DNA of 6,343 nt, from assembly GCA_028276125.1 (NCBI GenBank), contig JAPYWY010000097.1, positions 1 to 6,343 on the forward strand. Reading direction: 5' to 3'. A program made the translations under genes and the position numbers. Origin of the DNA: Pseudothermotoga sp. Its GTDB lineage: Bacteria > Thermotogota > Thermotogae > Thermotogales > DSM-5069. Below, piece after piece: positions 1 to 6,109 of the stretch. Position 1 is the first letter of the stretch, and every line of letters starts with the position of its first letter. The notes under the pieces were generated by a model, which saw only the letters and a program-made list of their open reading frames with translations, did no database searches and was not told the DNA's origin.

Positions 1-2221
1 TTTCTTTTTCGAGCTGTTGGTTCCTCTCGATCAGGTTCTTCACCCGATCGCGTATTTCGTCCGTGGAAGAGCCGAACAGTTCTGCGGTTTCTTGAAGTGT
101 ATTCTCTATCTTCCTCACATATTTGAGCGCATTGAAACCCGTCACAGCCTCGATCCTTCGCACACCAGCTGAAACTGCGGTTTCGGAGATTATCTTGAAC
201 AAACCGATGTTTCCAGTGTTGGAAACGTGTGTTCCTCCGCAAAGTTCCTCGCTGAAGTTTGGTATTTTCACAACCCTGACGATATCGCCATACTTTTCTC
301 CGAACAACGCTATGGCACCTTCTTCCACAGCTTCTTTGTAACTCTTCTCCTCTACCTTCACGGGCAGGGCTTCGAGGATCACTTGGTTCACGAGATCCTC
401 TATACTTGTCAGTTGTTCTTCGCTCAGAGCTTCGTAATGGGTGAAGTCGAACCTGAGCCTGTCAGGTGCAACGAGTGATCCAAACTGTCTCACATGGTCC
501 CCCAAAACTTTTTTCAAGGCAGCATGGAGCAAATGCGTCGCGGTATGGTTGCGAGCGGTGGACTTCCTACGTTCTTCGTCGACGATCAAGCTGACTCTTT
601 GCCCCAACTTGAGTGTTCCCTTTTCGATTCTGACCACGTGTGCGATGACTCCCTCGGTTGGTATGAACGCATGTTCTACAAAGGCTTCTCCATCTTCCCA
701 TTTCATCCAACCGACGTCACTCACCTGACCGCCCCTCTCAGCATAGAAGGGCGTCTCTCTCACAACGACCTCTACCTTTTCACCTGCAGAGGCCGAATCT
801 ACACTCGTATCTTTTCGAATCATCAGAACTGTGGATTCGTGTGTGAGCCTTTCGTAACCAACAAAGGAGATCTTTTGAGTCTTCGTCAGCTCCTCGTAAT
901 CTTTCACCGTCTTTGCGTACTCGATGTCAAACCTGGAGATCCTCGATCGTTCTCTCTGTTGTTCCATGAGGCGCTCGAATCCTTCCAAATCCACCTTCAA
1001 TCCCTTTTCTTTCGCCACGTCCACGACTATGTCCGGTGGAAAACCGTAGGTGTCGTAGAGCTTGAACAAACTTTCTCCATCTATGACTTCCCTCGAGTGT
1101 TGCAAGATCTCGTTCAACATGTCAAGACCTTGAAGGATCGTTTTGAAGAATCTCTCTTCCTCCGCTCTCGTCACGTCCCTGATGAGATTCCTCTTCTTTT
1201 CAATTTCTGGGTAAACCTTTCCCATTCTCTCGATCACCGCGTCGCAGACTTCGTGAAGGAAAGGCTTGCTCGCGCCGAGCAGAACACCGTGTCTAACAGC
1301 CCTGCGCAGGATCCGTCTGAGCACGTACCCTCTCTCTTCGTTCGATGGAAACACGCCGTCTGCAATGAGGAAGGTGACTGCCCTTGCATGGTCTGCTATG
1401 ACGCGCAGAGAGACATTCTTCTCCTCGCTCTCGCCGTACTTCACATGGAAGAGCTCTTCCTCTCTTCGAATGATGGGTTTGAAGAGATCCGTTTCGAAGT
1501 TGCTCGACACGCCTTGAACAACCGCGGCGATCCTCTCCAAACCAGCTCCTGTGTCTATGTTCTTCCTCGGCAGTGGGTACAACTGCCCCTTTTCGTCTTG
1601 ATAGAACTCCGTGAAGACAAGGTTCCAAATTTCCAAGAACCTTCTGTCGCTGTTCGCCGGTGTGCACTCCACACCTTCGGGGCAATCTTCCATGACGCCA
1701 AGATCGTAGTGTATCTCCGAACATGGGCCGCACGGCCCGGTGGGTCCCGCAGGTCCCCAGAAGTTCGTGTCTTTTCCCATGCGAATGATCTTTTTTTCCG
1801 GCACACCAACGAGATCTCGCCAGATAGCGAAGGCTTCGTCGTCATCTTTGTAGATTGTGACCCACAGCTTCTCTTCCTCCAGCTTCAGCACCCGTGTGAC
1901 GTACTCCCAAGCCCAGAGTATGGCCTCCTTCTTGAAATAATCTCCGAAGGAGAAATTACCCAGCATCTCGAAGAAAGTGTGGTGCCTCGGGGTACGTCCC
2001 ACGTTCTCTATGTCGTTCGTTCTGAGACACTTCTGGCACGTGGCTACGCGCCTGTAGATTGGTTCCACCTTGCCCCAGAATATGGGTTTGAACGGGACCA
2101 TCCCGGCGACCGTGAACAGAAGTTGTGGGTCGTCCGGTATGAGCGATGCGCTGGGTAAGACTTTGTGACCCTTGGTTTCGAAAAAGCTCAGAAAACTCGA
2201 TCTGATTTCGTCGCTGTTCAA
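1..2221 (-). CDS. alaS: Alanyl-tRNA synthetase (partial, C-terminus beyond the left edge)
   Basis: Cytoplasmic class II synthetase that charges tRNA-Ala with alanine and edits mischarged Ser/Gly. Translated by hand from a TTG start: 740 codons are visible with no stop, and the same frame still reads AlaRS-like sequence at base 2, so there is no net frameshift. The family is usually about 860-880 residues, so only the C-Ala part is missing. The class II core is near residues 1-240: motif 2 includes GRTPRHHTFFEMLGNFSFGD, and motif 3 is DTGAGLER at 223-230. The editing domain has the zinc ligand motifs HTATH (559-563) and CGGTH (661-665). A charged Glu/Gln/Lys-rich stretch near 725-740 looks like the start of the coiled coil. 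The TTG at 2221 is the only plausible start: a TGA lies in frame three codons upstream, and a GAGGTGA site sits 6 nt before it. Last visible gene of the frr operon, 11 nt after cdsA. Confidence 0.97.
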   Translation of the reverse strand, partial: MNSDEIRSSFLSFFETKGHKVLPSASLIPDDPQLLFTVAGMVPFKPIFWGKVEPIYRRVATCQKCLRTNDIENVGRTPRHHTFFEMLGNFSFGDYFKKEAILWAWEYVTRVLKLEEEKLWVTIYKDDDEAFAIWRDLVGVPEKKIIRMGKDTNFWGPAGPTGPCGPCSEIHYDLGVMEDCPEGVECTPANSDRRFLEIWNLVFTEFYQDEKGQLYPLPRKNIDTGAGLERIAAVVQGVSSNFETDLFKPIIRREEELFHVKYGESEEKNVSLRVIADHARAVTFLIADGVFPSNEERGYVLRRILRRAVRHGVLLGASKPFLHEVCDAVIERMGKVYPEIEKKRNLIRDVTRAEEERFFKTILQGLDMLNEILQHSREVIDGESLFKLYDTYGFPPDIVVDVAKEKGLKVDLEGFERLMEQQRERSRISRFDIEYAKTVKDYEELTKTQKISFVGYERLTHESTVLMIRKDTSVDSASAGEKVEVVVRETPFYAERGGQVSDVGWMKWEDGEAFVEHAFIPTEGVIAHVVRIEKGTLKLGQRVSLIVDEERRKSTARNHTATHLLHAALKKVLGDHVRQFGSLVAPDRLRFDFTHYEALSEEQLTSIEDLVNQVILEALPVKVEEKSYKEAVEEGAIALFGEKYGDIVRVVKIPNFSEELCGGTHVSNTGNIGLFKIISETAVSAGVRRIEAVTGFNALKYVRKIENTLQETAELFGSSTDEIRDRVKNLIERNQQLEKE

Positions 2222-2227
2222 ATCTTC

Positions 2228-2234
2228 TCACCTC
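2228..2234 (-). promoter_or_regulatory. Ribosome-binding site of alaS (supports the TTG start)
   Basis: GAGGTGA on the minus strand, 6 nt before the TTG at 2221 and overlapping the cdsA TGA stop (2233-2235). In the alaS frame the bases at 2228-2230 read TGA, so no longer N-terminus is possible and the TTG is confirmed as the first usable codon. Confidence 0.8.
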
Positions 2235-3048
2235 ACAGAATGCCGACTGACAAGAGAAAATAAGTCACGGGCGTTACGAACAGCAAGCCATCTATCCTGT
2301 CCAACATGCCACCATGGCCCGGTAAAACACTGCCTGAATCCTTGACCTTGAAGTACCGTTTCAGTGCCGATTCGAAGAGATCACCGAACGTGTCAAGGAC
2401 AGTCACAACCAGTGAAAAGATCACCAGGGAAGTGAACGGCATGACGTTCGCCTTGAAGATGAACCCGAACACGATTTTATAAAGGAAAGAAAAAGCCAAC
2501 GCACTGAGAAAACCACCGATCATGCCTTCCAAACTCTTGTTGGGGCTGAACTTCTTTGATATCTTCGTTCTTCCCCACCTCATACCCACGAAGTACGCGC
2601 CGGTGTCGTACAACCACACCGCCGTCAGATTGAGAAGGGCATTCGCTGCGCCAAACTCAAGGTAGATGGGGAAAAAGAAAGATAGACATCCGGCCACATA
2701 AACGAGTGAGAGACCCGTCGCGACAACGGTGGGCCACACGGTCTCGACGTTCTTCTGAGTCAATACGGCGATCACGTTCGTTAGAACGAAGGCCAAGCTC
2801 AACAGTAACAAACCATTTTGAGCTCCCATGATGCCGTAGAAGACCACGAATCCAACACATATCGCAACGGCGTACTTGACGAAACCTTTTTCTTTCTCTT
2901 GACTCGCCAAGCTCAAGAGCTCATAGGATGCGAGCAGGACCACGGCCGCCACCAAACCTATGAGACTCTTGTAGTTGACGAAACACAAGACCACGAAAGG
3001 TGCCACTACCAAGGCCGTTACGAGCCTCGTTTTCGTTTCAACGGTCAC
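2233..3048 (-). CDS. cdsA: Phosphatidate cytidylyltransferase (CDP-diacylglycerol synthase)
   Basis: Integral membrane enzyme that joins CTP and phosphatidic acid to give CDP-diacylglycerol and pyrophosphate, the branch point to bacterial phospholipids. The 271 residues match the usual family size. Several hydrophobic segments are visible, roughly 8-24, 28-46, 57-73, 79-97, 106-129, 137-154, 177-198, 203-219 and 255-270. The family signature spans 227-253, with SALKR, KDSGS and the GHGGMLDRID core. Other conserved polar sites are YDTGAYFVG (147-155), SPNKSLEG (168-175) and DTFGDLFES (219-227); acidic residues in these regions are linked to metal binding in the T. maritima enzyme, whose structure is known. 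The start is GTG, overlapping the uppS stop as GTGA, with an AGGAGG about 11 nt upstream. This coupling suits two lipid enzymes made together. Identification is firm; the exact helix count is an estimate. Confidence 0.97.
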   Translation of the reverse strand: MTVETKTRLVTALVVAPFVVLCFVNYKSLIGLVAAVVLLASYELLSLASQEKEKGFVKYAVAICVGFVVFYGIMGAQNGLLLLSLAFVLTNVIAVLTQKNVETVWPTVVATGLSLVYVAGCLSFFFPIYLEFGAANALLNLTAVWLYDTGAYFVGMRWGRTKISKKFSPNKSLEGMIGGFLSALAFSFLYKIVFGFIFKANVMPFTSLVIFSLVVTVLDTFGDLFESALKRYFKVKDSGSVLPGHGGMLDRIDGLLFVTPVTYFLLSVGIL

Positions 3049-3722
3049 AATCCCCCAAACCTCCTCTGACGCCTCTCGTAATCCTCTATCGCTCTGAGGA
3101 AATCTTGCTTGGTGAAATCAGGCCACAACACCCTTGTGAAGTACAACTCGCTGTAAGCGATCTGCCAGAGCAAGAAGTTACTTATTCTCATTTCACCGGA
3201 AGTTCTTATCACAAGATCTGGGTCTGGAACGTCTGGAAGATAGAGCCAATTTCTGAACTGTGTTTCGTCCAAACGCATTACACCGTTTTCTATGGCTCTG
3301 TTGAAAGCGTCCACGATCTCACGCCTGCCACCGTAGTTTAATGCCAAGATCGCGTGGATTTTGTCGTTGTGCCTGGTTTTCTCTTCACATTCACGGCAAA
3401 AGTTTGCAACTTCTTTCGGAAGCTCTTCGATCACGCCAGCGAACCTGATTCTCACTCCTTCTTCAATCATCTTCTTGAGCTTTTGTCTGAGCAACTTCAC
3501 AAGCAACGAAAAGAGATATTCGATTTCCTCTCTCGGTCGTTTCCAATTCTCGGTCGAGAACGTGTAGAAGGTGACGTACTTGATAGAGAGTTCGGCTGCC
3601 CATTCGACGACTTTTTCCGCCTTCAGGGCACCTCTCCGATGTCCCTCGATCCTCGGCAGGCCCCGCCTTTGGGCCCACCTGCCGTTACCGTCCATTATGA
3701 TCGCCACGTGAGTAGGTTTCAA
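3045..3722 (-). CDS. uppS: Isoprenyl transferase (undecaprenyl diphosphate synthase type)
   Basis: Cis-prenyltransferase that adds isopentenyl diphosphate units to farnesyl diphosphate, giving the long polyprenyl carrier (C55 in most bacteria) for peptidoglycan and surface glycans. It is soluble and acts at the membrane face. At 225 residues it is a little shorter than the E. coli enzyme (about 253). Conserved blocks: HVAIIMDGNGRWA (5-17) with catalytic-site D11; GHRRGA with H28; FSTENWKRP (55-63) with S56, N59, W60 and R62; ALNYGGRREI (127-136); RTSGEMRISNFLLWQ (173-187) with R173 and R179; and E192. These line up with E. coli D26, H43, S71, N74, W75, R77, R194, R200 and E213. M178 replaces the E. 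coli His199, a position that varies. The start is TTG, overlapping the frr stop as TTGA; no ATG or GTG lies in frame nearby, and AAGGAG is about 11 nt upstream. Product chain length cannot be read from sequence. Confidence 0.97.
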   Translation of the reverse strand: MKPTHVAIIMDGNGRWAQRRGLPRIEGHRRGALKAEKVVEWAAELSIKYVTFYTFSTENWKRPREEIEYLFSLLVKLLRQKLKKMIEEGVRIRFAGVIEELPKEVANFCRECEEKTRHNDKIHAILALNYGGRREIVDAFNRAIENGVMRLDETQFRNWLYLPDVPDPDLVIRTSGEMRISNFLLWQIAYSELYFTRVLWPDFTKQDFLRAIEDYERRQRRFGGL

Positions 3723-4273
3723 ACTTCCATGATCTCCTTTTCTTTTTTCTCGAACAACTTGTCTATTTCTTCGATCTTCTTGTCCGTGAGGTCCTGTATC
3801 TCTTTCTCGAGCCTCTTAGCGTCGTCTTCAGAGATCTTTCCATCGTCTTCCAACTGTTTGAGCTCTTTCAAGACATCCCTTCTTATGTTTCTGATCGCTA
3901 TCTTTCCTTGCTCTGCGATCTCCTTAGCCTTCTTGACCCACTTCTGCCTCTGTTCCGTGGTTGGAGTTGGGAAGACGAGTCTTATAACGTTGCCGTCGTT
4001 CATGGGTGTCAGACCTATGTCGGAAGCGAAGATGGCCTTTTCGATGGAAGAGAGTACAGACTTGTCCCAGGGTTGTATGATGAGGGACCTCTCGTCAACT
4101 TTGATCGTCGCGAGCTGGTTTATGGGGGTGGGGGCACCGTAGTAGTCGACTTTGATCTCTTCGAGAATTGCCGGACTCGCACGACCAGTCCTTATCTTTC
4201 TGAGTTCTTCGGAGATCTTCTCGATGGATTTGTTCATGCGATCCTCGGCACTCTTCACGATGGGATGACGCAT
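3719..4273 (-). CDS. frr: Ribosome recycling factor (RRF)
   Basis: Cytoplasmic factor that, with EF-G, splits the post-termination ribosome so its subunits can be reused. The 184 residues are close to the T. maritima protein (185, from memory). Domain I, a three-helix bundle, is built from about 1-29 and 104-184; domain II, mostly beta, is about 30-103. Recognisable blocks are LRKIRTGRASPAILE (24-38), YYGAPTPINQLATI (44-57), WDKSVLSSIEKAI (69-81), NDGNVIRLVFPTPTTEQR (92-109) and IRNIRRD (127-133), which carries the conserved arginines. The chosen start is the ATG at 4273, with AGGAGG 7 nt upstream. A longer reading from a GTG at 4291 would add six residues but would put the ribosome-binding site inside the coding sequence, and the family does not have that extension. 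First gene of the frr-uppS-cdsA-alaS run, preceded by its own promoter. Confidence 0.98.
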   Translation of the reverse strand: MRHPIVKSAEDRMNKSIEKISEELRKIRTGRASPAILEEIKVDYYGAPTPINQLATIKVDERSLIIQPWDKSVLSSIEKAIFASDIGLTPMNDGNVIRLVFPTPTTEQRQKWVKKAKEIAEQGKIAIRNIRRDVLKELKQLEDDGKISEDDAKRLEKEIQDLTDKKIEEIDKLFEKKEKEIMEV

Positions 4274-4280
4274 ACGTTCC

Positions 4281-4286
4281 CCTCCT
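4281..4286 (-). promoter_or_regulatory. Ribosome-binding site of frr (decides the start)
   Basis: A perfect AGGAGG on the minus strand, followed by a 7-nt spacer to the ATG at 4273. It rules out the upstream in-frame GTG at 4291, which lies on the 5' side of this site. Confidence 0.85.
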
Positions 4287-4311
4287 CGCACTGAGTCGCT
4301 TACCTTCGAGG

Positions 4312-4320
4312 ATTATACCA
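4312..4320 (-). promoter_or_regulatory. Extended -10 promoter for frr-uppS-cdsA-alaS
   Basis: The minus strand reads TGGTATAAT, a consensus TATAAT (4312-4317) with the TGn extension (4318-4320). No good TTGACA-like -35 is present at 16-18 nt spacing, where the sequence reads around AATGAT inside the end of the ATPase gene; extended -10 promoters often work without one. Transcription would start near 4305, giving a leader of about 30 nt before the frr ATG. The site sits in the only sizeable gap between the ABC genes and frr, so it makes the translation/lipid genes a separate unit, though readthrough from the ABC genes is possible because no terminator is visible. Confidence 0.7.
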
Positions 4321-4335
4321 TGACGCTGGTGGACA

Positions 4336-5262
4336 TCATTCGCGTGTGTAGCTGATGAAGATCTTTTCGAAGTTCACCATTTCTTTTTCAATACTCTCTA
4401 TCTCGATGTTGTTCGATCTGAAAGTGTCTATCAGATCGTAGAGTCTCTGCGAGGAGGTGAGATTGACCTGCAACTCAATGAGATTTCCGTTCTCGTTCCA
4501 GCCGTTGAAACCGAGCTCTTTGAGCCTTTTCTTGGATTCTTCACTGCACACAAGCCTTATCTTGTAAGCGCGGGCAGTGAAGACGTCTATGAGTTTCTGC
4601 TTTTCTTCGCACACAACAATTCGCCCTTTGTTCATTATGGCCACTCTGTCCGCGACAGCCTCGACGAGGTTCATGTCGTGGGTAGAGAGCAGAATGGTTT
4701 TACCTTTCTCTTTCAATGACCTCAGTATGGACCTGAACTCCACCGCAGAATGTACGTCGAGCCCGAGCGTGGGTTCGTCGAGGAGCAGAACGTCCGTATC
4801 ACAGGCCAGACACACGGCGATGGCTGCTTTTTGTTGCATCCCTCGCGAGAGCGAATGCACGAGTTGGTTCGCCTTCTCCTTCAATCCAAGGTTCTCGAGG
4901 ATCTCCAGAGCGTTCCATTTGTTCAGTTTCTTACCGCGTATACCTGCAAAGTATCTCATATTTTCAAGCACACTCATGCGCCAATAAAGGTTTCTGTTGC
5001 CTTCCAAAACGGCGCTGATCTGTGACAAAGCTTTGGATCTTTCTTTCAGCACGCTGAATCCTTTGATCTTTATTTCGCCAGAATCAGGAACGATCAAGCC
5101 ACAGATGCTCTTGATCGTTGTCGTTTTTCCCGCGCCGTTTGGACCGAGCAGGGCGAAGATCTCACCGTTCTTTACGTTGAAACTCACGTGGTCCACAGCT
5201 ACGATCTTTTCCTTGGAGTTTCTCTTTGGATAGAGTTTTACAAGATCCATCACTTCGATCAT
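4336..5262 (-). CDS. ABC-2 type transporter, ATP-binding protein
   Basis: Cytoplasmic ATPase that powers the adjacent ABC-2 permease, probably an exporter; the substrate is unknown. The 308 residues comprise an ABC domain (about 1-225) and a C-terminal extension (about 230-308) of the kind seen in DrrA/NatA-like ATPases. Motifs in order: Walker A GPNGAGKT (40-47), ABC signature LSRGMQQK (138-145), Walker B VLLLDEP (158-164), D-loop GLD (167-169) and switch His195 in LLSTHDM. The Q-loop region reads AVLEGNRNLYWRMS, with Glu87 where Gln is typical. The ATG at 5262 is chosen because a GAGGTGA site lies 5 nt upstream and family homology begins at MIEVMDLVKLYPKR; an ATG at 5268 is possible but overlaps that site, and the long reading from 5322 would run back into the permease gene. 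It starts 10 nt after the permease stop. The pair resembles antibiotic, lipid or ion exporters, but nothing in the sequence picks one. Confidence 0.93.
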   Translation of the reverse strand: MIEVMDLVKLYPKRNSKEKIVAVDHVSFNVKNGEIFALLGPNGAGKTTTIKSICGLIVPDSGEIKIKGFSVLKERSKALSQISAVLEGNRNLYWRMSVLENMRYFAGIRGKKLNKWNALEILENLGLKEKANQLVHSLSRGMQQKAAIAVCLACDTDVLLLDEPTLGLDVHSAVEFRSILRSLKEKGKTILLSTHDMNLVEAVADRVAIMNKGRIVVCEEKQKLIDVFTARAYKIRLVCSEESKKRLKELGFNGWNENGNLIELQVNLTSSQRLYDLIDTFRSNNIEIESIEKEMVNFEKIFISYTRE

Positions 5263-5267
5263 CCTCA

Positions 5268-5274
5268 TCACCTC
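5268..5274 (-). promoter_or_regulatory. Ribosome-binding site of the ABC ATPase gene
   Basis: GAGGTGA on the minus strand, 5 nt before the ATG at 5262 and overlapping the permease TGA stop (5273-5275). The overlap suggests translation of the two subunits is coupled. The same seven bases precede alaS. Confidence 0.7.
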
Positions 5275-6043
5275 AGTACTGCGAAAGACTTCCAACGACC
5301 ATCGCGCGTCGTTCGAAAACACGGAAAACGATGAAGCCTATCAAGAGATAACCGATTGCGACCAACCAGAGGACCACGTGATCACAGAATTGAAATTGAT
5401 AGAACTTCGTATTGTTGATCGCAAGTGCTTTCATCATCGAACTCGCTTGCGACATGGGAAGGAGTCTATGCCAGAGAGAATGCGTTTCGAACATCGTGAA
5501 AGAAAGTGAACCAAAGGTCACAACCTGAATGAATGAAGAGATTCTCTTGAAGATCAACGCTATTCCACCGAGAATCATACCGATGCCGAGGGCGGATACA
5601 GTCCCGCCGATCATCAAATAGAGCAGTGTGGCAAGGTCGAAACCGATCTTTCTGCCGGTTGTGAAAGCGGCCAAATACATGAGAGGGAGAGCGAGCAGAA
5701 CGTTGTTGAAGAGAAACTCGGACACCATTCTGAACAACATCTGATACTCGAACGCGATCGGGGATGCGAAAACCTGTTCCAGTGTTCCACGCTGGGCTTC
5801 CTCTATGATACCCCAAGCGACACCTTCGAACGAGAAGATGAAAACGATCCACATGAAATAACCCACTATGATGCCGTCCAAAGTCGAAGAGAGGCTTATG
5901 CTTGGACCGCCGACCGCCTTCACACCGAAGAAGAGCAAATAGAAGAAGATCAAGAGTGTGGCGACGCCCGAGATGGAGTTGAAGTAGTAACGTTTGATTT
6001 CGATGAACGTTTTTTCAAGATTTGCGAGAAATGCTCTCCACAT
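5273..6043 (-). CDS. ABC-2 type transporter, permease protein
   Basis: Membrane subunit of a two-component ABC exporter, working with the ATPase encoded just downstream; it would act as a homodimer if no other permease joins. It has 256 residues, typical for ABC-2 permeases. Six hydrophobic segments are visible at about 25-45, 57-80, 103-127, 137-165, 169-188 and 221-243. Between segments 2 and 3 is EEAQRGTLEQVFASP (81-95), the characteristic E...GTLE...SP cytoplasmic stretch of ABC-2 permeases. The N-terminus is short and positively charged, with no cleavable signal. The ATG at 6043 has AGAGGGGG about 7 nt upstream. A strong promoter lies just ahead, so the permease is first in its operon. 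The substrate cannot be told from sequence; drugs, lipids, polysaccharide or peptides are all compatible. Confidence 0.92.
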   Translation of the reverse strand: MWRAFLANLEKTFIEIKRYYFNSISGVATLLIFFYLLFFGVKAVGGPSISLSSTLDGIIVGYFMWIVFIFSFEGVAWGIIEEAQRGTLEQVFASPIAFEYQMLFRMVSEFLFNNVLLALPLMYLAAFTTGRKIGFDLATLLYLMIGGTVSALGIGMILGGIALIFKRISSFIQVVTFGSLSFTMFETHSLWHRLLPMSQASSMMKALAINNTKFYQFQFCDHVVLWLVAIGYLLIGFIVFRVFERRAMVVGSLSQY

Positions 6044-6073
6044 TCTGGAACCCCCTCTTTCAATTCTGAAAAT

Positions 6074-6101
6074 ATATTACCATGAACATCAATTTTGTCA
6101 A
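6074..6101 (-). promoter_or_regulatory. Sigma-70 type promoter of the ABC transporter operon
   Basis: On the minus strand a perfect -35 TTGACA (6096-6101) is followed by a 16-bp spacer and -10 TAATAT (6074-6079), with TGG just before the -10 giving an extended -10 as well. Transcription would begin near 6067, about 24 nt before the permease ATG. The -35 begins only 8 nt past the rqcH stop codon, so the whole 66-bp gap is taken up by this promoter and the ribosome-binding site. Confidence 0.8.
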
Positions 6102-6109
6102 GATAGGCT

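Noticed and set aside
494..2158. 554-residue open frame on the plus strand
   Set aside because: It lies wholly opposite alaS in codon register, has no recognisable domain, and its length follows from missing TTA/CTA/TCA codons in alaS.
1956..2231. 91-residue minus-strand frame beginning with GTG at the alaS start region
   Set aside because: It is an Arg-rich out-of-frame shadow of alaS, whose own frame carries the class II motifs.
3354..4142. 262-residue open frame on the plus strand
   Set aside because: It is antisense to uppS and frr, is in codon register with uppS, has a low-complexity Ser/Phe-rich translation, and both opposite genes are firmly identified.
4274..4291. Longer frr start from the GTG at 4291
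   Set aside because: The six extra codons include the AGGAGG ribosome-binding site, and the ATG at 4273 fits family length and ideal spacing.
4318..4331. Small inverted repeat ACCA-6nt-TGGT between the ATPase and frr as a possible terminator
   Set aside because: The stem is only 4 bp with no T-run after it, and it overlaps the extended -10 element; it is probably chance.
5263..5322. N-terminal extension of the ABC ATPase from 5322
   Set aside because: It overlaps the end of the permease gene, has no family similarity, and a good ribosome-binding site precedes the ATG at 5262.
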